Assembly: GCA_004172865.1 (NCBI GenBank) | Contig: SEBV01000003.1 | Span: 62,001 to 126,000, forward strand | Direction: 5' to 3' | DNA length: 64,000 nt | Origin: Gammaproteobacteria bacterium | GTDB taxonomy: Bacteria > Pseudomonadota > Gammaproteobacteria > Pseudomonadales > Cellvibrionaceae | Part shown: piece after piece, positions 50,929-59,949 of the stretch | How the letters are laid out: each line of letters starts with the position of its first letter | Numbering within the stretch: position 1 is the stretch's first letter | The notes under the pieces: generated by a model | Told to the model about the DNA's origin: nothing | Seen by the model: only the letters and a program-made list of their open reading frames with translations | The model's database searches: none | Program-made: the position numbers and the translations under genes

Positions 50929-52094
50929 TAATTCTGCTCTGGCTTTAACTTCGCCAATTTACTAACCACAGGATTTGCATAAATCGCCAAAGCAATTTCG
51001 CGTTGCTCAGCGGGAATTGCGTCCATTCTGGCTACGAATGCAGCCTTTTCTTCAACAACTACAGAAGGATCGTAGGGGATGTTTTTTTCGGTGTAATTTA
51101 TCGATGGTACAACACCATGCAAAATTTCATAAGCAATACAATTACTCGCATGTAACACATAATTAGTCACGATTTGATGGTCAATTTCAGCGACTAGTTG
51201 ATCAGTATCGTCATAATGTCCGTTCAGTATTTTTCCAAACGCAACATGCACGTGGCCCTTTTGGCCAGCGATACCCATAGCAATACTTTTTACATCTTCA
51301 TGTTCTTCTTTTTGATATCCGCCCAAATTGCGTTGGTGGTGGAGCTCGCGCGCTTTTGCGGCATCACACGGGTCCAGCTCGTAAGAAATTGACACGGGAA
51401 CTATACGCAACTCTTTTACGTATTCGCTAAAATCCTGAGTTTTGGGTTTGTTAAGCGTAATCATACCGAGCACGGCAGAATTGGTTTTATCAAAACCATC
51501 TTTCGCACGACCTTCGCGCTGTGCGATCCAAATACTGGAATCTTCATTTGCAATTGAATGGTGAATATAAGCCGACAAATGTTTTGCCGCTTTTAATTTT
51601 TCGCGCGGCGCTTTTGCAGAACGATTAACAATAAAACTTTTATTCAAGCGCATTAAATCGGCAACATACGGCTTGGTAAGCAAGTTATCGCCGATGGCGA
51701 TGCGCAACGTATTGCAGTCGTTATGAAACAAACTCCAATTCACAAACGCGGGGTCCATGGCTATGTCGCGGTGATTACTGATAAATAAATAGGATTGATG
51801 ATGTTCAAGATCGTCCAATCCGGAAATCGTTACCGCGGTAGTGGTTTCCGCTATCATGCCGGACATGTAACGCTCTACAACTTCCTGAAAGCCGCGAACG
51901 TTTTGCACTTGCGCCAGTTGTTGCGATAACTTTTTCTTTACCACCGGTTTAACCATCCAGCCCAACCAACGGGTGAGTTTTGGAAATCTTAAACGCGCGA
52001 CCGCATCAGCCAATTCCGGGTCTGCCAGAATACGGTCAATAGTTGGGCGCACTTCAGCGTCGTGGTAGGGGCGAATATCGTCAAACTGGGTCAT
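50928..52094 (-). CDS. PlsC-like 1-acylglycerol-3-phosphate acyltransferase
   Basis: The 388-residue protein belongs to the glycerolipid acyltransferase superfamily. The signature is NHRDIAMD, in which His and Asp are separated by five residues instead of the usual four, a variant I recall from related proteobacterial and Bacteroidetes proteins. A second block, VNRSA, follows. The frame extends to 52178 but residues before MTQFDDIRPYHD do not look like family sequence, so the ATG at 52094 is used. It is first in a run with dinG and faces ychJ. Confidence 0.82.
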   Translation of the reverse strand: MTQFDDIRPYHDAEVRPTIDRILADPELADAVARLRFPKLTRWLGWMVKPVVKKKLSQQLAQVQNVRGFQEVVERYMSGMIAETTTAVTISGLDDLEHHQSYLFISNHRDIAMDPAFVNWSLFHNDCNTLRIAIGDNLLTKPYVADLMRLNKSFIVNRSAKAPREKLKAAKHLSAYIHHSIANEDSSIWIAQREGRAKDGFDKTNSAVLGMITLNKPKTQDFSEYVKELRIVPVSISYELDPCDAAKARELHHQRNLGGYQKEEHEDVKSIAMGIAGQKGHVHVAFGKILNGHYDDTDQLVAEIDHQIVTNYVLHASNCIAYEILHGVVPSINYTEKNIPYDPSVVVEEKAAFVARMDAIPAEQREIALAIYANPVVSKLAKLKPEQN

Positions 52095-52196
52095 GAAGCT
52101 CACTTTAATAACATGAATGGTAGCGGCGGCCAGGTAATCATTAATCGGCTTGGCCGAGCAAAAATAGCCGCACAACATACCGAAAAGAGGTCAAAA

Positions 52197-52616
52197 ATGC
52201 CACCAACAAAACCGGTAGACTCAGAATCAATCTGCCCTTGCGGAAGCAATCAATCATTAGCCAGCTGCTGCCTGAATTATGTGAAAGGCAAATCCCCGGC
52301 ACCAACGGCTGAAGCGCTGATGCGTTCGCGCTACACGGCCCATGCTCTCCTCGAAATCGACTACCTATGGGAAACCTGGAGCCCGGAAGAACGTGTACGT
52401 TCGAGCAAAGCAGATATTGAGGCGTGGGCACGCAATTGCGAGTGGCTGGGACTGAAAATTACTGGAACCAAGGCTGGCGGTAAAAAGGACAATCACGGCT
52501 TGGTTAGCTTTGTCGCGCTATATCGACAAGACGGAGAGTTACAGGAACATCAAGAGGTATCTGTTTTCACAAAAACGCCCCAAGGTGTCTGGCTTTATGT
52601 TGACCACAAAAAATAA
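52197..52616 (+). CDS. ychJ: YchJ family SEC-C zinc-binding protein
   Basis: A 139-residue protein with the N-terminal SEC-C-type motif CPCGSNQSLASCC (13-25) and the conserved PTAEALMRSRYTAHA segment, as in E. coli YchJ (UPF0225). The Cys residues should hold zinc. Its function is not known. The frame runs to 52062, but the ATG at 52197 has AAGAGG seven bases upstream and fits the family. It is divergent from the acyltransferase gene. Confidence 0.9.
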   Translation: MPPTKPVDSESICPCGSNQSLASCCLNYVKGKSPAPTAEALMRSRYTAHALLEIDYLWETWSPEERVRSSKADIEAWARNCEWLGLKITGTKAGGKKDNHGLVSFVALYRQDGELQEHQEVSVFTKTPQGVWLYVDHKK

Positions 52617-52643
52617 TTTTATGGATGAATCGCAAAACTAGGC

Positions 52644-52660
52644 GCCAAGTGTGACTTGGC
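52644..52660 (+). terminator. Short hairpin after ychJ
   Basis: GCCAAGT pairs with ACTTGGC around three bases, 27 bases after the ychJ stop. No T-run follows. Confidence 0.35.
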
Positions 52661-52842
52661 TTGCGAAGCGAAGAAATACTTACCTCCCATCGCCCTTTAT
52701 AATCGACTCGTCACTAATAGCGCCTTAATATCGCTCAAAGAGAATAAACTGCAGCCTAAAAAATATCGGCTACACTCAGCTGAAAGCAATCGATTGTCCT
52801 GATTCCCCCTTAAAACATACTGACGATAAGCTTCCTTTATAG

Positions 52843-54123
52843 ATGAAGATCCTCCTTGTAGAAGATAGCGCCACCCTTCGCTACGCCATGCGCAATTACA
52901 TTATTGAGGCTGGACACACTCCCCTCATCACCCAAAGCGGTGAAGAGGCTCTGCAAATGCTCGAAACTACTCCCGTCGACATGATCATTATGGATGTCGA
53001 AATGCCGGGGCTTAACGGTTTTGAAACCACCCGATTAATTCGCGAATGGCTTGGCGGCCACTGGATTCCGATTATTTTCGTAACTGGTCGCAATGAAGAT
53101 GAAAGTTATCGCGAAGGCATTGAGGCAGGCGGCGATGACTATTTGATCAAACCCGTCAGCGCTATGATCATCAAAGCAAAAATTCGCGCGATGGAACGCA
53201 TCACTGAAATGCGCGACCAGTTGCATCAGCTTAATGCTGAGCTGGAGGCGCTTAGCCAGCTGGATAGTTTGACGCAAACCTACAACCGCCGTACCTTCAA
53301 CGAAATGGCCCAGCAGCAATGGCTATTGGCGTCGCGCCAGCAAAATCCAATCAGTGTGCTTATGATTGACGTCGATCATTTCAAACTCTACAACGATCAC
53401 TACGGTCACCCTGCTGGCGATTCCTGCTTGAAGAAAATCACGCAGGCGATCCGCGATTGCTTGAATCGCCCTTTCGATATATTGGGCCGTTATGGCGGTG
53501 AAGAATTTATTGTGTTGTTGCCGGATGCCGATAGCCTTGGCGCCTTGCGCGTAGCAGAGTCGATTAATGCAACGCTGGAAAATGCGTTGTTACGTCACGA
53601 AGTATCGCCCACTCACAAATACGTCACGGTGAGCATCGGCGGTGCAAGTTGTGTGCAAACCGGGTCTTATTCACTGCAAGATTTAATCAAGCGCGCAGAC
53701 CGCGCACTTTATAAAGCCAAACATAGTGGCCGTAATCGCTCGTTGGTGGACGATATTGCCGTGCACAAAACAATTTTAGTGGTGGAGCAAGACATCGCTG
53801 AGACTAAATTGCTGATTCAAATGCTAACGCCGCAATACAATATTTTGTACACCGAAAATGCCGAAGAAGCGTTGGATATTTGTTTAGATATTCACCCTGA
53901 CGCTATCATTTTGGACACAATTATTGCTGATGAAAATGAAGAACGCTTGTGCCGCCAATTAGCGCGCAATCCAAAAACCCAGGCAATTCCCATTGTGTTA
54001 ATTTCGGATAACAACTGCAATTTGCGCCCTATTTCTGACTCAACAATTGGCATTCGCGGATGCCTGGAAAAACCTCTCAACAAAGATTCATTGTTGCAAA
54101 AGATGCAATTTCTAATTAATTAA
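52843..54123 (+). CDS. REC-GGDEF-REC diguanylate cyclase
   Basis: The 426-residue response regulator makes cyclic di-GMP. The first receiver domain (1-120) has phospho-acceptor Asp51 and Lys103. The GGDEF domain (about 138-300) has an intact GGEEF at 218-222 and an RxxD inhibitory site (Arg209-Asp212) exactly five residues before it. A second receiver domain (about 309-426) has Asp358 and a conserved Lys near the C terminus. PleD of Caulobacter has the order REC-REC-GGDEF, so this one is rearranged. It is a single gene without a histidine kinase next to it. The ATG has a weak Shine-Dalgarno. Confidence 0.93.
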   Translation: MKILLVEDSATLRYAMRNYIIEAGHTPLITQSGEEALQMLETTPVDMIIMDVEMPGLNGFETTRLIREWLGGHWIPIIFVTGRNEDESYREGIEAGGDDYLIKPVSAMIIKAKIRAMERITEMRDQLHQLNAELEALSQLDSLTQTYNRRTFNEMAQQQWLLASRQQNPISVLMIDVDHFKLYNDHYGHPAGDSCLKKITQAIRDCLNRPFDILGRYGGEEFIVLLPDADSLGALRVAESINATLENALLRHEVSPTHKYVTVSIGGASCVQTGSYSLQDLIKRADRALYKAKHSGRNRSLVDDIAVHKTILVVEQDIAETKLLIQMLTPQYNILYTENAEEALDICLDIHPDAIILDTIIADENEERLCRQLARNPKTQAIPIVLISDNNCNLRPISDSTIGIRGCLEKPLNKDSLLQKMQFLIN

Positions 54124-54147
54124 TTTTTTCCCGTTCGGAAAATAAAA

Positions 54148-54181
54148 AACCAGCTTTCCGGTAAAGAAAGCTGGTTTTTTT
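54148..54181. terminator. Bidirectional terminator
   Basis: AACCAGCTTTC pairs with GAAAGCTGGTT around seven bases, with T residues after it on the plus strand and A residues before it. It serves both the diguanylate cyclase gene and the converging lptG gene. Confidence 0.9.
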
Positions 54182-54200
54182 ATTAAGCACTAATAATTTT

Positions 54201-55259
54201 TTAACGGGATCGTCGCAATAAAACCAACCCAATACCTATACAAACACAAATAGGGAAAAGTACCGCAAGTAACGGCGAGAAACCGAAAACAACACTCGAA
54301 GGACCAAATAATCGTTGTGCAATTAGGAAGGCCACACCAAACATAACGCCCGTAAAAACCCGTTGTCCCATGGTCACGCTACGTAGCGGGCCGAACACAA
54401 ACGAGATTGCAATTAATACCAAGCTCGCCGTCGCTAAAGGCTCTAAGGCTTTTTTCCAAAACGCCAAACTGTAATCATTATTTTCAATTTTTTGTTCACG
54501 CAAATAATTGGTGTAGTAGTACAAGTTACGAATAGAAAGTGTCTCTGGGTCTAACACCAACACATTTAATAAATCTGGCGTTAATTGCGTTTCCCACCGG
54601 CGAGATACCACTTTTTCGATGCGCGTAGATTCTGGCTCGATGTGGGTAATTGCAACATCTTCCTCCTGCCAGTGATCGCCTTGGTAGACAGCTTGTTTGG
54701 TAAAACTCGCTGACTTCAATTGATAGTCGTCATTTAATTCATAGCGACTTAAACCATAAATAACGCCACTCGGCAAGACCGCATCAAAGTGCATAAACTC
54801 ATTGGTTTCGTGATTCCATAATTTTTGCTGTGTTTGTTTGACACCCGAACCCACGGCAATGGCTTTTCGATTAACAGCCATTTGCTCAGTATAAGGCGCG
54901 ACAAATTCACCGAGACAAAATTGCAATACCATAAACGCAAATGCTGGCCGCAATGCCATCCATACGATACGTTTGGTGGATACGCCCGCAGCGCGCATTA
55001 TTACTAATTCACTGGACGTTGCTAAAGATCCCAAACCTGCGATACAACCAATCAAACATGAAAAAGGAATTAACGTATTCATGCCCGCTGGCGTGCGTAG
55101 CAACACGTTGATAAACGCTTCATAAGCCGTATATTTATCATGCAATGAACTTAATTGATCGATAAGCGTGAAAATAAAAAACAATGACAGAAAAACAAAC
55201 AACGTCATTGCAATCGCATTAAATACGGTGACTGAAACATAGCGAGTAAGTTTACGCAT
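54201..55259 (-). CDS. lptG: LPS export permease LptG
   Basis: LptG forms with LptF and LptB the ABC transporter that extracts lipopolysaccharide from the inner membrane. The 352-residue protein has an N-terminal membrane helix pair, the TSSELVIMRAAGVS coupling helix (about 80-95) that meets LptB, a periplasmic beta-jellyroll domain, and C-terminal helices. The start overlaps the lptF stop by eight bases. Confidence 0.96.
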   Translation of the reverse strand: MRKLTRYVSVTVFNAIAMTLFVFLSLFFIFTLIDQLSSLHDKYTAYEAFINVLLRTPAGMNTLIPFSCLIGCIAGLGSLATSSELVIMRAAGVSTKRIVWMALRPAFAFMVLQFCLGEFVAPYTEQMAVNRKAIAVGSGVKQTQQKLWNHETNEFMHFDAVLPSGVIYGLSRYELNDDYQLKSASFTKQAVYQGDHWQEEDVAITHIEPESTRIEKVVSRRWETQLTPDLLNVLVLDPETLSIRNLYYYTNYLREQKIENNDYSLAFWKKALEPLATASLVLIAISFVFGPLRSVTMGQRVFTGVMFGVAFLIAQRLFGPSSVVFGFSPLLAVLFPICVCIGIGLVLLRRSR

Positions 55260-56361
55260 GGGCAGTTTTCCCCGCTGCGGCTGAACGTCGCGATTGGCTT
55301 AATCTATCCCAATTAAATAATAACCAGCCAAGCCCCAGAAAGGCGGCATGCACTACCCAAAGGCCAGGATAAATAGACCACTTGCCCTGTTCCATCAAAC
55401 CTTTAATTGTGCTTAGAAAAATAAAATAAAATACAAAAATTAAAATCGCTGGCAGCATTTTTAAATAACGGCCCTGACGCGGATTTGTTTTACTGAACGG
55501 AACCGCCAATATAGTCACAATAAAAACCATGACCGGCAGCGATATACGCCATTGCAACGCTGTGCGTAGAGCTTGGTCATTTGATTTGAAAAGTTCAGCG
55601 GTGGATTTTGCATCAGTCTCGTTGGCGTAATCACCAGAAAGAACTACAGGGGGCATATATTGCCCATAACTTGCAAATTGCGTGATACGAAATTCCGCAG
55701 TACCGGGCTGACCTTTATATTGATAACCATCTTTTAATACGAGATAACGCTGGCCGTAGTCGGGATTGTCTAGCTGCTCACCATGACGCGCAAGAATAAT
55801 CGTAGGCGCGGATTGTGAGGTACCATCGCGAGCGATAAAAACATCATTTAAGCGCGTATGGTTTTCCACAATTTGTTGCACGTAAGTAACTGTTTGGCCC
55901 TGCCCTATATTTTGAAAACGACCTGCATTCAAAATATCAAATTCGCTGCGATTTTTTTGTTCATCCAAAATTTTTGCGTAGTGCGCTGAGCCTGATGGCC
56001 CTAGCCAAAAAGTAAAAAGCGCAACGAGAAATGCGATCAGTGCAGCGGGTACCAAAGTGATGCCCAACAATTGGCGCTGACTTACGCCGCAGGCAAATAA
56101 CACCACCATCTCACTCTCTACATACAGACGACCGTATGCCAATAAAACTGCAATATAAAACCCGAGCGGTAGAATAATTTGCACAAAACCCGGCATGCGG
56201 TAAAAAATCATTTCAAGCAATACGTTTACCGCATATTTACCCGCCGCCGCACCGGCCAATAAATTTACAAATCTGAGACTCAAGAAAATAAGCAAGAGTG
56301 CCAAACACACCGCAAAGGCATTTACCAAAACTTCTTTCGTGAGATAGCGAAAAATAATCAC
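55252..56361 (-). CDS. lptF: LPS export permease LptF
   Basis: LptF is the partner of LptG. The protein (369 residues) starts with MIIFRYLTKEVL, which is the family's usual beginning, and contains the coupling segment VESEMVVLFACGVS and the periplasmic domain. The frame continues to a TTG at 56391, but the GTG at 56361 has GGGGAA upstream and matches LptF starts. It faces pepA across a 258-base promoter region, the normal pseudomonad arrangement. Confidence 0.96.
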   Translation of the reverse strand: MIIFRYLTKEVLVNAFAVCLALLLIFLSLRFVNLLAGAAAGKYAVNVLLEMIFYRMPGFVQIILPLGFYIAVLLAYGRLYVESEMVVLFACGVSQRQLLGITLVPAALIAFLVALFTFWLGPSGSAHYAKILDEQKNRSEFDILNAGRFQNIGQGQTVTYVQQIVENHTRLNDVFIARDGTSQSAPTIILARHGEQLDNPDYGQRYLVLKDGYQYKGQPGTAEFRITQFASYGQYMPPVVLSGDYANETDAKSTAELFKSNDQALRTALQWRISLPVMVFIVTILAVPFSKTNPRQGRYLKMLPAILIFVFYFIFLSTIKGLMEQGKWSIYPGLWVVHAAFLGLGWLLFNWDRLSQSRRSAAAGKTAHA

Positions 56362-56619
56362 GCAGTATTCCCCAACAATTTTTAAATGCAAAAATATTTT
56401 ATTTTTGCCTAATTTTTAGCCTTTACTATAAAAAGCCAAGCGATAATTAGTAGTCTAAACACACATACTGCTTACTCGCTAAGTGCCCGCAAAAAGTCGC
56501 TAAACATGGGCGCAGAAAGTGTGGCATTATCACGCACCTGCACGGGTTTGTCTTGAGACTTTTCAGTTTTAAAACTAACGCCCGCGAACTACCTGGATGC
56601 CTTGACGGAGAATTACATC

Positions 56620-58113
56620 ATGCAAATTACGACTAAAATTCTGGATGCAGTTAAACAATCCACTCAATGTCTTATTGTTGCCAGCTTCGATGGCGGCAAA
56701 TTGTCGGCTGCCGCCAATGCAATCAATGTTGCTGATGCAAGGCAATTAGAGACATTACTCAAGCGCGAAAAGTTCGACGGCAGGACTGCCCAATCACTTC
56801 TGTTGTTAATTCCCCAAGGCATCGCCGCTGATCGTCTTTTAATCATTGGCTTTGGCGCGCAAGACAAACAAGGCAATGTGAGTGCTGATAATTTCCGTAA
56901 AGCGCTGCAAAAAATCGCCGACGCGCTCAAATCAACTCCTTGCTCTGAAATCAGTATTGTCCTCGGCGATGTTAGCGTTGCAGATAAAGATGCCGAGTGG
57001 CAAGCACGTCAGGCCGTCGAAATTCTTATCGCCAGCCAAGACCGTGCGGACAGTTTAAAAAGCAAACCTGCTGAACCTAGTTTTGTCCTTTCAAAAGTTA
57101 CTCTCGGTTTCCCTAAAGCAAACGCGACTGCTGCGGCAAAAGGTATAAAAATCGGCCAAGCCATTGCGTCGGGCGTGAGTCTCGCGCGTATCTTAGGAAA
57201 TCTGCCTGGCAACATCTGTACGCCGACATACCTAGCAAGTGAAGCGAAGAAGCTGGCACGTGGACAAAGCCTACTAAGCGTGAAAGTACTCGAAGAAAAA
57301 GCCATGCAGGAATTAGGCATGGGCTCGCTGCTCTCAGTTTCTGCAGGTAGCGATCAACCTGCAAAACTTATCGTGCTGGAGTACAAAGGCGGCAATAAGA
57401 AAGATGCGCCTATCGCATTAGTTGGTAAAGGCATTACGTTTGATACCGGCGGCATCAGCCTGAAACCAGGCGCTGGTATGGACGAAATGAAGTTCGATAT
57501 GTGTGGCGCCGCCAGTGTTCTCGGAACCTTTAAAACACTCGTAGAACTACAACCCGCAATTAACGTTGTCGGCGTTGTCGCCGCCAGCGAAAATATGCCC
57601 AACGGCAACGCCACCAAGCCGGGCGATATAGTCACCTCCATGGCCGGCCTCACCATTGAAGTTCTTAACACCGATGCTGAAGGTCGTTTGGTGCTGTGCG
57701 ATGCACTCACCTACACCGAGCGTTTTAAACCGAAAGCAGTTATCGATATTGCAACGCTAACTGGCGCTTGTGTTGTAGCGCTGGGAAATCACGCGAGCGG
57801 ATTATTCAGTAACAATGAAGCATTGGCTCAAGGGATTTTAAAAGCGGGCCAAGCTGCACATGATCGCGCATGGCAAATGCCATTATGGGATGACTACCAA
57901 AAACAATTGGATAGTAATTTCGCTGACATCGCCAACATTGGTGGGCCAGCTGGCGGGAGTATTACTGCAGCCTGTTTCCTCTCACGCTTCACCAAAAACT
58001 TTGCCTGGGCACATTTGGATATCGCAGGAACTGCATGGCTTTCTGGCGGCGCTAAAGGTGCGACTGGTCGCCCTGTTCCACTCCTTGTGCAATACCTACT
58101 CGACAATCAATAA
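56620..58113 (+). CDS. pepA: Leucyl aminopeptidase PepA
   Basis: PepA is a hexameric two-metal aminopeptidase of family M17. The 497-residue protein has the metal-binding motifs GKGITFDTGGISLKP and MDEMKFDMCGAA, and NTDAEGRLVL. The N-terminal domain (about 1-170), which in E. coli also binds DNA, is present. An in-frame TTG at 56602 is passed over since GGAG at 56607 serves the ATG at 56620. holC follows 36 bases later. Confidence 0.96.
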   Translation: MQITTKILDAVKQSTQCLIVASFDGGKLSAAANAINVADARQLETLLKREKFDGRTAQSLLLLIPQGIAADRLLIIGFGAQDKQGNVSADNFRKALQKIADALKSTPCSEISIVLGDVSVADKDAEWQARQAVEILIASQDRADSLKSKPAEPSFVLSKVTLGFPKANATAAAKGIKIGQAIASGVSLARILGNLPGNICTPTYLASEAKKLARGQSLLSVKVLEEKAMQELGMGSLLSVSAGSDQPAKLIVLEYKGGNKKDAPIALVGKGITFDTGGISLKPGAGMDEMKFDMCGAASVLGTFKTLVELQPAINVVGVVAASENMPNGNATKPGDIVTSMAGLTIEVLNTDAEGRLVLCDALTYTERFKPKAVIDIATLTGACVVALGNHASGLFSNNEALAQGILKAGQAAHDRAWQMPLWDDYQKQLDSNFADIANIGGPAGGSITAACFLSRFTKNFAWAHLDIAGTAWLSGGAKGATGRPVPLLVQYLLDNQ

Positions 58114-58149
58114 GCTAATTTTTCAATCGCAGGAAACCTGTAACGCCAA

Positions 58150-58578
58150 ATGACTCAAGTTGATTTTCATATCTTGCAAGAGACCAGCGTGGAAGCGCGC
58201 TGGTTATATGTGTGCCGTTTTATTGAAAAAGTTGAACGTCTCGGCCATAGTATTTTAGTGATTGTGAATACCATGGAAGAAGCACAAGAGCTTGACGATT
58301 TACTGTGGAGCTTTAAACCGGAAAGTTTTATTCCACACCAAATTCTGGGTGGCGATGAAGAAGCCAAAGTTGAAATTACTTTTTTAGCGAACGCCGCCGA
58401 TACCAGCGCGCATCACGATGTTTTGATTAATCTTGGCAGCCAGATTCCAGAGTATTTTAGCCGCTTTGCGCGTGTCGCAGAAATTGTGATTCAAGAACCA
58501 AAAATTTTAGAAAATACTCGCGAACACTATAAATTTTATAAGCAGCGCGGTTATCCTATTACTCAACATCAACGCTAA
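58150..58578 (+). CDS. holC: DNA polymerase III chi subunit
   Basis: HolC links the clamp loader to single-strand-binding protein. The 142-residue protein follows the family start (VDFHIL.. and the ARWLYVCRFIEK helix), the LDDLLWSF block and the C-terminal YKFYKQRGYP motif. It sits after pepA as is usual, but valS does not follow. Confidence 0.93.
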   Translation: MTQVDFHILQETSVEARWLYVCRFIEKVERLGHSILVIVNTMEEAQELDDLLWSFKPESFIPHQILGGDEEAKVEITFLANAADTSAHHDVLINLGSQIPEYFSRFARVAEIVIQEPKILENTREHYKFYKQRGYPITQHQR

Positions 58579-58604
58579 TCTAATAAATATATTTTGAGGC
58601 CGGT

Positions 58605-59312
58605 ATGGGCGAAAATAAAAATAAAACCAAAGCAGCTATGTTGAATGAATTGGAATCTATTAAAGGCCTGCTGTTGGAAGAAGATGACATTCCTATTTTG
58701 CAAGAAGTGATTGAACAACAAGTAACGCCAGCTGCCAGCCCTGAACTCTCGTTATTTCAAAACGAGTCGATTCAAAAAAAGCCCGTGCAAGACTTAAATA
58801 TTCCTGCGAAAGCTGTTGTGGAATCCAAAACTATCTATGAAGAGCAGCAAGATTTTTTCAGTTCTCTATTGCCCGATGATTCAAGTCATTTCGATGACGA
58901 CGAAGGGTTGTTAGACACTCTGGATGAACTCGAAAAACATACTGCAGAAGTCACCGCTAATAAATTTTCCAGCGATGCAAATAAAGCAGCGACTCGACCT
59001 AGCCTTGCTAAAGCTACCGGTGAGAATCCATTTCTACCCGAACACATTCGCGCACGCTTGCACGGCAATAATCCACCGCCATTGTTTGCCAAAGAAACCG
59101 CGCGAAAAATTGCCACTTCAAGTATTCCGAGCAGACAATTAGGCAATACCTTCTCGGTTACAAACACGCATAGCGCTAAACCGATCAGTAGCCATCAGCA
59201 GGATATTATTGATAGCATCATTGACAAGATGATGCCGGAGATTGAAAAAGAATTACGCAATAGATTGGAGATTATGAGTAAAAATTTGTTGGATGATTTA
59301 GATAAAGAATAA
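58605..59312 (+). CDS. Protein of unknown function downstream of holC
   Basis: A 235-residue acidic protein with two conserved-looking ends: an N-terminal LNELESIKGLLLEEDDIPIL block (about 14-33) and a C-terminal helical block (about 200-235, ending LDDLDKE). The middle is low-complexity and probably disordered. Similar proteins occur in pseudomonads next to holC, to my recollection, without a known role. It starts 26 bases after holC, so they share a transcript. Confidence 0.72.
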   Translation: MGENKNKTKAAMLNELESIKGLLLEEDDIPILQEVIEQQVTPAASPELSLFQNESIQKKPVQDLNIPAKAVVESKTIYEEQQDFFSSLLPDDSSHFDDDEGLLDTLDELEKHTAEVTANKFSSDANKAATRPSLAKATGENPFLPEHIRARLHGNNPPPLFAKETARKIATSSIPSRQLGNTFSVTNTHSAKPISSHQQDIIDSIIDKMMPEIEKELRNRLEIMSKNLLDDLDKE

Positions 59313-59339
59313 TCTATTTAGCTTAAGTATTTTGACAAG

Positions 59340-59885
59340 TTATAAAAAAGTATCGTCACCATCGCGTGGAAAATAACGCTCCGCTTTAACATCATCCAAG
59401 TCGATCTGGCCCGCTAACAAACCATTTACATCTGCAAGTACACGATCAATCAGTGCCAATTCCTGATCTCGCTTTATAGATTCAATCAATGCATTGCCCC
59501 ACACCACAACATGTCGTAACAGAATGCGACGATCTTTTTTATTTTTCGCCCACTCGCACGCAATACCCTCACCGATCAAACCCATTTTGGTTCTTATCTC
59601 TAACGCAAGTGCGGGGTCGGTTACCCCGTGAAGCGAATCCTCAGTTACTTTGGTCCAACCGTTGTGGTACAACTCCCAGCCTTTATAAAAACGCAGAACC
59701 CACATTAAATATTCGTCTAGATCCTGACCAGGTTTATTGTCGAGATCGGACTCATAGTGTGCGACAAAAAATGCGCGACTGGGAATATCTTTTGGCCAAT
59801 TTTCATCTTGGGGAGGACGAGTCACGCACGATGAAAGCAGCACGAAAATCATAAATACAAAGCTTAATAAAAATCTGGATTTCAT
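59340..59885 (-). CDS. Lipoprotein of unknown function
   Basis: The 181-residue protein starts with a lipoprotein signal (lipobox LSSC, Cys20). The mature chain has Trp-rich segments (YLMWVLRFYKGWELYHNGW) and an ending with acidic residues. I do not recognise a domain. It converges on the gene after holC, with 27 bases between the stops, and stands apart from the flavoprotein gene upstream. Confidence 0.72.
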   Translation of the reverse strand: MKSRFLLSFVFMIFVLLSSCVTRPPQDENWPKDIPSRAFFVAHYESDLDNKPGQDLDEYLMWVLRFYKGWELYHNGWTKVTEDSLHGVTDPALALEIRTKMGLIGEGIACEWAKNKKDRRILLRHVVVWGNALIESIKRDQELALIDRVLADVNGLLAGQIDLDDVKAERYFPRDGDDTFL

Positions 59886-59949
59886 AGTATTCAGTAATAA
59901 TTAAAATGAAGATAACGAAAGCTTACTCAAGCAAGATTACAAACACATG

